A stretch of 64,000 nucleotides of DNA, taken from Paracoccus aestuariivivens (GTDB lineage: Bacteria > Pseudomonadota > Alphaproteobacteria > Rhodobacterales > Rhodobacteraceae). Position numbers and translations under genes: made by a program. Below the pieces are notes generated by a model that saw only the letters and a program-made list of their open reading frames with translations, was not told where the DNA came from and searched no databases. Positions 17,996 through 26,503 of the stretch are shown one piece after another (position 1 is the stretch's first letter; every line of letters starts with the position of its first letter). The stretch lies in NCBI RefSeq assembly GCF_009711225.1, contig NZ_WMIE01000005.1, positions 1 to 64,000 of the forward strand, read 5' to 3'.

Positions 17996-18798
17996 CAGAC
18001 CCTCCCCAGGGCAAAGCCCTTGGCGATGTAATTACGGACGAACCAGATGACCAAGGCACCCGGCAGGATGGTCAGGATGCCAGCGGCGGCCAGAACTCCC
18101 CAATCCATGCCGGAGGCAGAAACCGTACGCGTCATCGTCGCGGCAATGGGTTTCGCGTTGACCGAGGTCAGCGTGCGCGACAACAGCAACTCGACCCACG
18201 AGAACATGAAGCAGAAAAACGCCGCGACCCCGATGCCGCTTGCGATCAAGGGCATGAAGATCTTCACAAAGAAGCGCGGAAAGGAATAGCCGTCGATATA
18301 GGCAGTCTCGTCGATTTCTTTCGGGACCCCGCGCATGAAGCCTTCGAGGATCCAGACCGCCAGCGGAACGTTGAACAGACAATGTGCCAACGCTACCGCG
18401 ATATGCGTGTCGAACAGCCCGATCGACGAATAAAGCTGGAAGAAGGGCAGCGCAAACACTGCCGGAGGAGCCATGCGATTGGTCAGCAGCCAGAAAAACA
18501 GGTGCTTGTCTCCGATGAAGCTGAAGCGCGAGAACGCATAGGCCGCCGGCAGCGCAACCGTGATCGAGATCACCGTATTCATCACCACATAGATGATCGA
18601 GTTGACGTAACCCATGTACCAGCTGGGGTCCGTCAGGATCACCTGATAGTTCCGGAAGGTCAGGTTGTGTGGAAATAGGCTGAAGGTTCCGGTGATCTCG
18701 GCATTGGTCTTCAGGCTCATGTTTAAAAGCCAGTAGATCGGGACCATCAGGAACAGCAGATAGATCGCCATGACGATGGCAGAGCCGCGCAGTTTCAT
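17995..18798 (-). CDS. glpQ: Glycerol ABC transporter permease GlpQ
   Basis: A 267-residue MalG-type permease with six predicted membrane segments. The cytoplasmic EAA-like loop is seen as DETAYIDGYSFPRFFVKIFMP, which docks onto an ATPase subunit. It pairs with GlpP to form the channel. It overlaps glpP by 4 bases upstream and glpU by one base downstream. Confidence 0.9.
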   Translation of the reverse strand: MKLRGSAIVMAIYLLFLMVPIYWLLNMSLKTNAEITGTFSLFPHNLTFRNYQVILTDPSWYMGYVNSIIYVVMNTVISITVALPAAYAFSRFSFIGDKHLFFWLLTNRMAPPAVFALPFFQLYSSIGLFDTHIAVALAHCLFNVPLAVWILEGFMRGVPKEIDETAYIDGYSFPRFFVKIFMPLIASGIGVAAFFCFMFSWVELLLSRTLTSVNAKPIAATMTRTVSASGMDWGVLAAAGILTILPGALVIWFVRNYIAKGFALGRV

Positions 18799-19670
18799 TG
18801 CCCTGCCTCCGCTTTGTCGAGATTGGTCATGACCGTGTAGAAGACCCAGCTGACCAGCATGATGACAAGGAAATACATCAGCGAGAATGCCGCCGCAGGG
18901 CCAAGGTCGAATTGACCGACGGCCATTTTGACCAGATCGATCGACAGGAAGGTAGTGGCATTGCCCGGACCGCCGCCGGTGACAACGAAGGGCTCGGTAT
19001 AGATCATGAAGCTGTCCATGAAACGCAACAAGATCGCGATCAGCAGCACGCCCTTCATCTTGGGCAGCTCGATATAGCGGAAGACCGCCCAGCGGCTGGC
19101 CTGATCGATCTTGGCCGCCTGATAATAGGCCTGCGGGATGGATTGCAGTCCGGCATAGCAGAGCAGCGCGACAAGGCTGGTCCAGTGCCAGACATCCATC
19201 ACGATGACCGTGGCCCAGGCATCAATAGGATCGTTGGTGTAGTTGTAGTCGACGCCAAGCGCCGCCAGCGAATGCCCCAGCAGGCCGATATCGGTGCGGC
19301 CAAAGATCTGCCAGATCGTGCCCACGACGTTGAACGGGATCAGCAGAGGCAAGGCCATGACGACAAGGCAGAAGCTGGCCCAGAAACTTTGCTTCGGCAT
19401 GTTCAGAGCGACGAAAATGCCCAAGGGCACCTCGATTGCCAGAATGATCGCCGAAAACAGCACTTGCCGCCCGAGTGCGCCATGCAATCGGTCCGAATGG
19501 ACCATCTCGTCAAACCACTCGAGACCCGCCCAGAAGAACTGGTTGTTCCCGAACGTGTCGTTGAAGGCGTAGTTCACCACCGTCATCAGCGGGACCACCG
19601 CCGAAAAGGCAACCAGCACCAGCACCGGCAGGACAAGCAACCACGCTTTGTTGTTTTGTATTTTCTGCAT
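18795..19670 (-). CDS. glpP: Glycerol ABC transporter permease GlpP
   Basis: A 291-residue MalF/UgpA-type permease with six membrane helices and an EAA loop read as YYQAAKIDQASRWAVFRYIELP. The chosen start ATG 19670 overlaps the glpT stop (ATGA); the open frame extends 13 codons further upstream but would begin inside glpT without reason. It forms the membrane channel with GlpQ. Confidence 0.9.
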   Translation of the reverse strand: MQKIQNNKAWLLVLPVLVLVAFSAVVPLMTVVNYAFNDTFGNNQFFWAGLEWFDEMVHSDRLHGALGRQVLFSAIILAIEVPLGIFVALNMPKQSFWASFCLVVMALPLLIPFNVVGTIWQIFGRTDIGLLGHSLAALGVDYNYTNDPIDAWATVIVMDVWHWTSLVALLCYAGLQSIPQAYYQAAKIDQASRWAVFRYIELPKMKGVLLIAILLRFMDSFMIYTEPFVVTGGGPGNATTFLSIDLVKMAVGQFDLGPAAAFSLMYFLVIMLVSWVFYTVMTNLDKAEAGQ

Positions 19671-20761
19671 CACGCCGCCCTTTCCATCGCATGTGGCGCG
19701 ACGCGCCAATCATCGGCATAAGCGCCGATCTTGCCGGGCAGAAAGCTAACACGGGGGGTGTCGGCCGGCAGTCCTTCGCCCTCGGGCAAGATGATATTGA
19801 AGACCGCGCCCGACAGTTCGGCGCGGACGATGCGATGGCGACCGACATCCTCGATCCGGCGGATCGATAGGGGAAGCCCGCCCTGATCGGTCAGCACGGC
19901 ATGTTCGGGTCGCACGCCGATCTGAGTCCGTCCCGACAAATCCCCGTAACGCGCGCCCAGATCCACGGTTTCGCCATTGGTCAGCACGGCTTTCGAGCCA
20001 TCGATCCGCGCATCAAGGAAGTTCATTCCCGGCGATCCGATGAAGTAGCCGACGAATGTATGCGCGGGGGTTTCGAACAGTTCTTCGGGCGTGCCCATCT
20101 GCACCACGCGGCCGTCATACATGACGACAACCTTGTCGGCGAAGGTCAGCGCCTCGGTCTGATCATGGGTCACATAAATCATCGTATGGCCAAACTGGCG
20201 GTGAAGCTGCTTCAACTGGGTGCGCAGCTCCCATTTCATATTCGGGTCGATCACGGTCAAAGGCTCGTCGAACAGGATCGCATTGACGTCTTCGCGGACC
20301 ATGCCGCGGCCAAGGCTGATCTTCTGCTTGGCATCCGCGGTTAGCCCCTGCGCCTTGCGGGCCAGCATGGCCTCCATCCCGATCATGGCGGCGATCTGGT
20401 CGACGCGGGACTTGATATAGGCGGCATCCATGCCGCGGTTGCGCAGCGGGAAGGCCAGATTGTCGCGCACCGTCATCGTGTCGTAGACGACCGGAAACTG
20501 GAAGACCTGCGCGATATTGCGCTGGGTCGTCGGCGCTTCGGTCACGTCCTGCGCGCCGAACAGGATGCGCCCCTGACTGGGCCGCAGCAGGCCCGAAATG
20601 ATGTTCAGAAGCGTGGTCTTGCCGCAGCCTGACGAGCCCAGCAGCGCATAGGCCCCGCCATCCTGCCAGACATGGTTCATTTCCTTTAGCGCGTAATCCG
20701 CCTCGGACTTCGGGTTCGCGCTGTAGCTATGGGCAAGATTTTCTAGCGTGATCTGAGCCAT
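19670..20761 (-). CDS. glpT: Glycerol ABC transporter ATPase GlpT
   Basis: A 363-residue ATPase of the UgpC/MalK type with a C-terminal regulatory (TOBE) domain. Walker A is GSSGCGKTT (about residues 39-47), the Q-loop lies at VFQFPVVYD, Walker B is NAILFDEPL and the switch histidine is in YVTHDQTEA. The ABC signature is degenerate: where LSGGQ is expected the sequence reads LTADAKQKISLGR, and the D-loop reads TVIDP. With GlpS it would make a heterodimer with one consensus and one altered catalytic site. Confidence 0.9.
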   Translation of the reverse strand: MAQITLENLAHSYSANPKSEADYALKEMNHVWQDGGAYALLGSSGCGKTTLLNIISGLLRPSQGRILFGAQDVTEAPTTQRNIAQVFQFPVVYDTMTVRDNLAFPLRNRGMDAAYIKSRVDQIAAMIGMEAMLARKAQGLTADAKQKISLGRGMVREDVNAILFDEPLTVIDPNMKWELRTQLKQLHRQFGHTMIYVTHDQTEALTFADKVVVMYDGRVVQMGTPEELFETPAHTFVGYFIGSPGMNFLDARIDGSKAVLTNGETVDLGARYGDLSGRTQIGVRPEHAVLTDQGGLPLSIRRIEDVGRHRIVRAELSGAVFNIILPEGEGLPADTPRVSFLPGKIGAYADDWRVAPHAMERAA

Positions 20762-20770
20762 GATTCCCCC

Positions 20771-21856
20771 TCACGCGGCTTGCGCATAGGCGGCGGGTGC
20801 GGCCAACCGCCCCTCACCGTCGAACAGATAGATGTGACGCGGATCGAGCCAGAGCGAGATTTCCTGATCCGGTTCCAGAACCTGCACGCCTTCGACCAAA
20901 CCGACCCAGCGATCGGTCCCGTGGCTGACATGCAGGAAACTTTGCGCACCCGTGATCTCGGTCGCGATGACCGAGCAATGAAACTCCAATGCATCGGCGC
21001 TGCCACGGTGCAGCGACAGATGATTGGCGCGAAATCCGGCCATGTATTCGCCGTCCGCAACTGCGAAGCTACCTTGCGTCGAAGCCGAGACACCTTCACC
21101 GAAGCGCAGGATCTGGCCCTGTTTCGCGCAGCGGGTGAAGTTCATCGGCGGATCGCTGAAAACCCGCGCCGTGGTCGCATCGACCGGATCGCGATAGACG
21201 CGCGGAGTCGGCCCGAATTGCGTCACCCGCCCCTCCCACATGGTCGCGGTGTTACCGCCCAGCAAAAGCGCTTCCTCGGGCTCGGTCGTGGCATAGACAA
21301 AGATCGCCCCTGAGGCCTCGAAGATGCGCGGGATCTCGACGCGCAGTTCCTCGCGCAGCTTGTAGTCGAGGTTTGCCAATGGCTCGTCCAGCAGCACCAG
21401 ACCCGCGCCCTTGACCAATGCGCGGGCAAGCGCGCAGCGTTGTTGCTGACCGCCCGACAGTTCCAGCGGCTTGCGCACCAGCATGGGGGTCAGACGCAGC
21501 ATCTCGGCGGTTTCGCGGACTTTCCGGTCGATTTCGGCCTTGGGACGACCCAGTATCCGCAACGGAGAAGCAATGTTTTCGTAAACCGTCAGGCCCGGAT
21601 AATTGATGAACTGCTGATAGACCATCGCGACACCACGGTCCTGTACGCGCTGGCCGGTCACGTCCTTGCCATGCCACAGAATGCGGCCCGTCGTCGGTTG
21701 GTCTAACCCCGCCATCAGCCGCATCAGGCTGGTCTTGCCCGACAGGGTCGGCCCCAGCAGCACGTTCATCGTGCCGTTCTGCAATGTCAGACTGGTCGGC
21801 TGGATATGGACCCTGCCTTCGACCAATCTGGACACGGCTTGCAGTTCCAGTGTCAT
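20771..21856 (-). CDS. glpS: Glycerol ABC transporter ATPase GlpS
   Basis: A 361-residue ATPase with Walker A GPTLSGKTS (about residues 35-43), Q-loop VYQQFINYP, the canonical signature LSGGQQQR, Walker B LVLLDEPLANLD and a C-terminal TOBE-like domain. The switch histidine position reads YATTEPEEA, so Thr replaces His, the reverse of GlpT, which keeps His but lacks LSGGQ. It starts 10 bases after the glpD stop and ends 9 bases before glpT. Confidence 0.9.
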   Translation of the reverse strand: MTLELQAVSRLVEGRVHIQPTSLTLQNGTMNVLLGPTLSGKTSLMRLMAGLDQPTTGRILWHGKDVTGQRVQDRGVAMVYQQFINYPGLTVYENIASPLRILGRPKAEIDRKVRETAEMLRLTPMLVRKPLELSGGQQQRCALARALVKGAGLVLLDEPLANLDYKLREELRVEIPRIFEASGAIFVYATTEPEEALLLGGNTATMWEGRVTQFGPTPRVYRDPVDATTARVFSDPPMNFTRCAKQGQILRFGEGVSASTQGSFAVADGEYMAGFRANHLSLHRGSADALEFHCSVIATEITGAQSFLHVSHGTDRWVGLVEGVQVLEPDQEISLWLDPRHIYLFDGEGRLAAPAAYAQAA

Positions 21857-21866
21857 TTCCTCTCCC

Positions 21867-23444
21867 TCATTCGGCGGCCTTCGCAGTCTTGCCGGCCAGC
21901 CATTCGGTCAGATCGGCTGTCTGCTCGGGTGTCAGTCGCAGTCCCAGTTTGGTGCGCCGCCACAGGATATCCTCGGCAGTGCGGGCGTATTCGCGGGCAA
22001 GAAACCAGCTTACCTCGGCCTCGGTCAGGCCGGCGCCGAAATCACGGCCCAGATCGGCGCGGCTGCGGGCATCGCCCAGAATGGCAAATGTCTCGGTCCC
22101 GTGGGTGCGCAGCAGGCGTTGGACCTCGGTCGCGGTCAGAAACGGGTAGCTCGACGCGATCCTTTGGGTCAGTGCATCCACGCCATCGACCGAAAAATCC
22201 CCTCCGGGCAGCGGAACGCGGGCGGTCCATGCCTTGCCCGATTGCGGGAAATGCGGCGCAAGTCTGGCCAGCGCGCTTTCGGCCAAGCGGCGATAGGTCG
22301 TGATCTTGCCGCCAAAGACATTCAGCAGCAGAGGGCCGTCTTCGTTCAAACTGAGAACATAGTCCCGCGTCGCCGCTGTCGCCGATTTCGCCCCGTCGTT
22401 ATATAGCGGGCGAACGCCGGAATAGGTCCAGACAACCTGATCCGGCGTGACCGGAAGCGCGAAATACCGGCTGGCAAAAGCGCACAGATAATCCCGTTCC
22501 TCGTCCGAGCACTTCGCCTCGCCCGGTGGACCCTTGTGGTCCATGTCGGTCGTGCCGATCAGGGTAAAGTCCTGCTCGTAGGGGATCGAAAAGATGATCC
22601 GCCCGTCGGTGCCCTGAAAGAAATAGCAGCGGTCGTGGTCATAAAGTTTCGGCACGACGATATGGCTGCCGCGCACCAGACGGACCCCCTCGGTCGTGGG
22701 GATATGGATCACATTGCGAATGACATTCTCGACCCACGGACCACCGGCATTGACCAAGGCGCGGGCCCGATAAAGATGGCGACCATCAGCCCCCTCGGTC
22801 GTGATGTGCCACAGCCCGTCGATCCGTTCGGCATGGGAAACGCGGGTGCGGGTCAGGATTTGCGCGCCCCGTGCGGCTGCATCGCGGGCGTTCAGCACCA
22901 CCAGCCTTGCATCCTGCACCCAGCAATCCGAATACTCCCATCCCAGTCGGAAGCCCGATTTCAGCGGCCGCCCCAACGGATCGCTGGCCAGATCCAGCCG
23001 CCGCGTGCCCGGCAAAATCTTTCGACCGCCCAGATTGTCGTACAAAAACAGGCCCAAGCGGATCAGCCAGCCCGGTCTTTGCCCGCGCATCCAAGGCATC
23101 GCCAAGCCCAACATTCGCGAGGTTGGCGTGTCACTTTCAAAGCGCATCTCGGGGGAATAGGGCAGCACGAAACGCATCGGCCAGCTGATATGCGGCATTG
23201 CGGTCAGCAAGGTCTCGCGTTCCTCAAGCGCCTCGCGGACCAACCTGAACTCGAAAAATTCCAGATAGCGCAACCCGCCATGGAACAGCTTGGTCGAGGC
23301 CGAGGACGTCGCCTGCGCCAGATCACCCATCTCGGCCAAAGTCACGGTCAGGCCGCGACCGACCGCATCACGCGCGATGCCGCAGCCATTGATGCCGCCA
23401 CCAATGATGAACAGATCGCTGACCGATTCTGCCTGATTGACCAC
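21867..23444 (-). CDS. glpD: Glycerol-3-phosphate dehydrogenase GlpD
   Basis: FAD-dependent membrane-associated enzyme oxidising sn-glycerol-3-phosphate to dihydroxyacetone phosphate and passing electrons to quinone. The 525-residue protein opens with the dinucleotide fold IIGGGINGCGIARDA, followed by SSASTKLFHGGLRYLE, the DAO-family substrate region. The C-terminal helical domain includes the TAEDILWRRTKLGL motif. It is the first gene of the minus-strand glycerol operon and diverges from glpR. Confidence 0.95.
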   Translation of the reverse strand: MVNQAESVSDLFIIGGGINGCGIARDAVGRGLTVTLAEMGDLAQATSSASTKLFHGGLRYLEFFEFRLVREALEERETLLTAMPHISWPMRFVLPYSPEMRFESDTPTSRMLGLAMPWMRGQRPGWLIRLGLFLYDNLGGRKILPGTRRLDLASDPLGRPLKSGFRLGWEYSDCWVQDARLVVLNARDAAARGAQILTRTRVSHAERIDGLWHITTEGADGRHLYRARALVNAGGPWVENVIRNVIHIPTTEGVRLVRGSHIVVPKLYDHDRCYFFQGTDGRIIFSIPYEQDFTLIGTTDMDHKGPPGEAKCSDEERDYLCAFASRYFALPVTPDQVVWTYSGVRPLYNDGAKSATAATRDYVLSLNEDGPLLLNVFGGKITTYRRLAESALARLAPHFPQSGKAWTARVPLPGGDFSVDGVDALTQRIASSYPFLTATEVQRLLRTHGTETFAILGDARSRADLGRDFGAGLTEAEVSWFLAREYARTAEDILWRRTKLGLRLTPEQTADLTEWLAGKTAKAAE

Positions 23445-23530
23445 CGATTCCTCCTAACGAAGCCTCCCAACCTCGCAGCATGAAGCTGCATCCGGGATCA
23501 CGCTTCCGTCAACAATTATCTTCGTTTACC

Positions 23531-23612
23531 TTGCGCAAAGATAATAAACGAACATTGACGGTTTCGTTGCAACCGACTTGCGCAGAATTACGAATTTCGT
23601 ACATTGCGCAAA
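23531..23612. repeat. Three copies of TTGCGCA(A/G)A in the glpD-glpR space
   Basis: TTGCGCAAA at 23531-23539, TTGCGCAGA at 23578-23586 and TTGCGCAAA at 23604-23612 are direct repeats in the divergent control region. They alternate with TTCG-containing half sites, TTCGTTT (23521-23527), AAACGAA (23546-23552) and TTTCGTT (23562-23568). The layout suggests more than one regulator-binding site. Confidence 0.4.
23589..23601. promoter_or_regulatory. Candidate GlpR operator
   Basis: TACGAATTTCGTA is a perfect inverted repeat (6-base arms, 1-base centre) 33 bases before glpR. DeoR-family GlpR repressors recognise TTCG-containing half sites in E. coli, and similar half sites lie upstream. It probably mediates glycerol-3-phosphate-responsive control of glpD and autoregulation. 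Confidence 0.5.
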
Positions 23613-23633
23613 TTCCATGATCGGGAGGACGCC

Positions 23634-24407
23634 ATGGCACTAAGCATAAGGCAAGGCGAGATCCTTGATCTGGCGCGAACCGAAGGCCGCGTGCTGGTCG
23701 AGGATCTGGCGCACAGGTTCGATGTGACGCTGCAGACCATCCGCCGCGATCTGGGCGAAATGGCCGAGGCGGGGCTGCTTGATCGCGTACATGGCGGTGC
23801 CGTTCCGCGGGCTGGCACTGTCAATCTGGGCTACGAGGCTCGGCGTCGGATGAATGCGGGCGCAAAGGCGGCCATCGGTGCCGCATGTGCCGCCGAGATT
23901 CCAGACAATTGCAGCCTGATCCTGAACCTTGGCACCACGACCGAGGCGGTTGCGCAGGCGCTGATCAACCACTCGAACATCACGGTGGTCACGAACAACA
24001 TGAATGTCGCCAACATCTTGCTTGCCAATCCGGGTTGCGAGATCATGGTGGCCGGTGGTGCGTTACGCCGCTCGGACGGAGGGCTGGTCGGGGAGTTGAC
24101 CACCCAATTCTTCGAGCAGTTCAAGGTCGATTATGCCGTCATTGGCACGTCGGCATTGGACCATGATGGCGACATGCTGGACTTCGACCTTGCCGAGGTC
24201 AGGGTCAGTCGCTCGATCCTTCGGCAAGCCCGCAAGGCATTTCTGGTCACCGACCATTCGAAGCTTGGTCGCCCCGCTCCGGCACGAATTGCCAGCCTGT
24301 CCGAGATCGACACCGTCTTTACTGACCGCCCGCTGCCCCGCGATCTTGCGGCGCGTTGTGCGGAATGGGGGACCGATCTGAGGATCTGCCCCCCCGAAGA
24401 AAGCTGA
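23634..24407 (+). CDS. glpR: Glycerol operon repressor GlpR (DeoR family)
   Basis: A 257-residue DeoR-type regulator. The N-terminal winged helix-turn-helix reads VEDLAHRFDVTLQTIRRDL, followed by the linker RVHGGAV. The effector domain contains LNLGTTTEAVA and VVTNNMNVA, the sugar-phosphate binding elements, and DHSKLGRPAPARIA near the end. The start ATG 23634 has GGGAGGA 5 bases upstream; a TTG ten codons earlier is less likely. It is transcribed away from glpD and should sense glycerol-3-phosphate. Confidence 0.92.
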   Translation: MALSIRQGEILDLARTEGRVLVEDLAHRFDVTLQTIRRDLGEMAEAGLLDRVHGGAVPRAGTVNLGYEARRRMNAGAKAAIGAACAAEIPDNCSLILNLGTTTEAVAQALINHSNITVVTNNMNVANILLANPGCEIMVAGGALRRSDGGLVGELTTQFFEQFKVDYAVIGTSALDHDGDMLDFDLAEVRVSRSILRQARKAFLVTDHSKLGRPAPARIASLSEIDTVFTDRPLPRDLAARCAEWGTDLRICPPEES

Positions 24408-24467
24408 CCTGCGGATTGGCGCAACTGTCAGAGCCTTTCCGCACGATCAGTCCCTCCATTTTGTTCC

Positions 24468-24542
24468 TCAGCGCAGCCCGAGCATAGACAGGATGAACAG
24501 GACGACGACGACAAGTCCGACAAGATAGATGATGGAATTCAT
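24468..24542 (-). CDS. 24-residue membrane peptide
   Basis: The peptide is a single hydrophobic helix: a short MNS start, a 17-residue I/L/V core with one Gly, and a charged end GLR. A ribosome site CTGGGAG lies 8 bases before ATG 24542. Very similar 24- to 25-residue peptides recur in alphaproteobacterial genomes in my recollection, usually unannotated. It lies alone between glpR and the TetR gene. A stress-sigma-like promoter sits 42 bases upstream. The function is unknown. Confidence 0.6.
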   Translation of the reverse strand: MNSIIYLVGLVVVVLFILSMLGLR

Positions 24543-24583
24543 GTGACAATCTCCCAGTTGGGGCTTCACGCCCGTTGTCAACC

Positions 24584-24610
24584 AACGACAAAGAACCGCG
24601 CAAGGTTTCC
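24584..24610 (-). promoter_or_regulatory. EcfG-like promoter for the small peptide
   Basis: On the minus strand GGAAAC (24610-24605) and CGTT (24587-24584) are 17 bases apart. The general-stress sigma factor EcfG of alphaproteobacteria uses GGAAC-N16/17-CGTT. The -35 has one inserted A relative to the consensus. The distance to the start codon is suitable. The rest of the 24543-24879 space shows only the TetR operators. Confidence 0.35.
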
Positions 24611-24822
24611 TTGGGTCACGAACAAATTCCATTGGGTCAGTGTCAATCTCGTCAGCCACCAAGAACGAAGAATATTCGCGGCTCCTTGTCGGACCGCTGG
24701 ACCGCTGCCCAATAGGGAATAGGGTCAGAACCGCTCATTCGCGGCTGGAGCAAAACGGCGTCGATGACGTTAGCGACGCGACCCGCATGCCATCATTCTG
24801 ACAACCTTGCCCTCAAAGGAAC

Positions 24823-24837
24823 TAGACGACTGGTCTA
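24823..24837. promoter_or_regulatory. TetR operator copy 1
   Basis: TAGACGACTGGTCTA has inverted arms TAGAC/GTCTA around 5 bases. It is one of two near-identical copies 22 bases apart, two helical turns, before the TetR gene. It resembles the TAGACC...GGTCTA sites of NemR-type TetR regulators. Confidence 0.75.
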
Positions 24838-24844
24838 ATATTAA

Positions 24845-24859
24845 TAGACGACCGGTCTA
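24845..24859. promoter_or_regulatory. TetR operator copy 2
   Basis: TAGACGACCGGTCTA repeats copy 1 with one base change. A -10-like TAATAT (24836-24841) lies across the end of copy 1 and the space between the copies, so bound repressors would block RNA polymerase. The start codon of the TetR gene is 20 bases downstream. Confidence 0.75.
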
Positions 24860-24879
24860 TTTTTATTTAAACAAGAGCC

Positions 24880-25488
24880 ATGGACACGCCAAAAAAATCC
24901 GAATCGACCCGCCTGACAATTCTGCAAGCAGGCGAAACACTGGTAAAAAGGAAGGGCTTCGCCGCTTTGGGGCTGCAGGAAATTCTTGTGTCATCAGGCG
25001 TGCCGAAGGGCTCGTTCTACCACTACTTCGCATCGAAAGAGGCATTCGGCGTCGCCTTGCTGCAGCGCTACGTTTCGGAATACGGCGTGAAACTGGAGCC
25101 GCTTTTGTCAGAAGGATCGGGCCGCGAGCGTTTGATGCGCTATTTCCGCGGCTGGATCGCCGAGGACAACCACGCGGGCGAACCGGGCCAGACCGAGGAC
25201 TGTCTGGTCGTAAAGCTTGCCGCCGAGGTCTCGGACCTGTCCGAAGACATGCGCCAAGTCCTCAGCGACGGAACCGAGGCCCTGATCGCGCGGCTTGCCG
25301 ACATTATCCGCGACGGGCGCAAAGACGGATCGCTGTCCCCCGCGGTCAAGCCCAAGGCGCTGGCCCAAACCCTATACCAGATGTGGCTCGGGGCCGCATT
25401 GCTTGCCCGCCTAACCCGTAGCGCCGCGCCTTTCGAGCGCGCGCTGACCGCAACCGAGCGCTTGCTGGATTGCGACAGCGACGACTGA
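24880..25488 (+). CDS. TetR/AcrR family regulator (NemR/AcuR-like)
   Basis: The 202-residue protein has a TetR helix-turn-helix (about residues 10-57; GLQEILVSSGVPKGSFYHYFASKEAFG) and a larger ligand domain. The segment around EDCLVVKLAAEVSDLSEDMRQVL is typical of the NemR/AcuR group; a Cys at this position in NemR reacts with electrophiles, and a Cys is present here. It is preceded by two matching operators, so it should repress itself and the downstream oxidoreductase, which follows after 37 bases. The inducer is probably a reactive carbonyl or quinone; this is inference. Confidence 0.85.
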   Translation: MDTPKKSESTRLTILQAGETLVKRKGFAALGLQEILVSSGVPKGSFYHYFASKEAFGVALLQRYVSEYGVKLEPLLSEGSGRERLMRYFRGWIAEDNHAGEPGQTEDCLVVKLAAEVSDLSEDMRQVLSDGTEALIARLADIIRDGRKDGSLSPAVKPKALAQTLYQMWLGAALLARLTRSAAPFERALTATERLLDCDSDD

Positions 25489-25525
25489 TCCGTCCAGACC
25501 AGACCCAACATTCAAGGAAATTGCC

Positions 25526-26503
25526 ATGCGCAGCGCTATACATTCCGCTTTCGGCGAACCCGATCAGGTACTCACCCCGGGCGAAAGCCCCCTTCCCGAA
25601 CCGGCCGAAGGTCAGGTTCGCATCAAGACCATCCTGTCCCCGATCCACAACCATGATCTGGTGACGGTGCAGGGCCTTTATGGCTACAAACCGGATCTGC
25701 CCGCCATCGGTGGAACCGAAGCCGTCGGCACCATCGACGCGATCGGTCCGGGCGTCGAGGGCGTGACCCTTGGGCAGCGCATCGCGGTTGCAGCGGTGCA
25801 TGGCACCTGGGCCGAGTATTTCCTTGCACCCGCCGCTTCGCTGGTCCCGCTGCCCGACGCAATCGCCGACGAACAGGCCGCGCAACTGATCGCCATGCCC
25901 TTCAGCGCGCTGACCCTGCTGGAGTTCCTGGGGCTTCAGGAAGGTGACTGGATCGTCCAGAACGCCGCGAACGGCGCAGTCGGCAAGGCGGTCGCCATGC
26001 TCGGTGCGGCGCGCGGCATCAATGTCGTCAGCATCGTCCGGCGCGAGGCAACCATTACCGAAATGGCAGAGTTGGGCATCACCAACGTCGTCTCGACCGA
26101 TACCACGGGCTGGCAGGATCGCGTCCGCGCCCTGACCGGCGGCGCGCGGGTCAAGGCTGGCGTCGACTCCATCGGCGGCAAGGCCAGTGGCGATCTGCTT
26201 TCGCTTCTGGGTGATGACAGCACGCTGGTCTCATTCGGGTCGCTGACCGGAGAGCCGATGATCCTCGACGCGGGCCAGTTGATCTACAAGCAGGCCGTGG
26301 TCAAAGGCTACTGGGCCGCCAAGGTCGCGGCCGCACTGGGCCGCGAAGGCATGGGTCGCCTTGTCGCCGAACTGATGGGCCTTGTCATCGAGGGCAAGGT
26401 GCGGCTGCCGGTCGAGGGCATCTTCGGCTTCGATCAGATCCAGCATGCCGTCACCGCCTCGCTGACGCCGGGCAAGGCGGGCAAGGTATTGCTGCGCCCC
26501 TAA
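25526..26503 (+). CDS. Zinc-free MDR oxidoreductase (quinone/enone reductase-like)
   Basis: The 325-residue protein belongs to the medium-chain dehydrogenase superfamily. It has an N-terminal GroES-like domain (GGTEAVGTIDAIGPGVEGV) and a Rossmann part whose binding loop reads NAANGAVGKAVAMLGAARG, similar to the enoyl-reductase/quinone-reductase branch. The zinc-binding cysteines of alcohol dehydrogenases are absent. It should reduce quinones or alpha,beta-unsaturated carbonyls with NADPH. It lies in the TetR operon and ends 4 bases inside the convergent pirin gene. Confidence 0.85.
   Translation: MRSAIHSAFGEPDQVLTPGESPLPEPAEGQVRIKTILSPIHNHDLVTVQGLYGYKPDLPAIGGTEAVGTIDAIGPGVEGVTLGQRIAVAAVHGTWAEYFLAPAASLVPLPDAIADEQAAQLIAMPFSALTLLEFLGLQEGDWIVQNAANGAVGKAVAMLGAARGINVVSIVRREATITEMAELGITNVVSTDTTGWQDRVRALTGGARVKAGVDSIGGKASGDLLSLLGDDSTLVSFGSLTGEPMILDAGQLIYKQAVVKGYWAAKVAAALGREGMGRLVAELMGLVIEGKVRLPVEGIFGFDQIQHAVTASLTPGKAGKVLLRP

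Noticed and set aside
15792..18059. A 755-codon minus-strand frame including glpV
   Set aside because: The first 182 codons lie out of frame through glpU and the end of glpQ. The signal peptide, ribosome site and family start all place the gene start at 17513.
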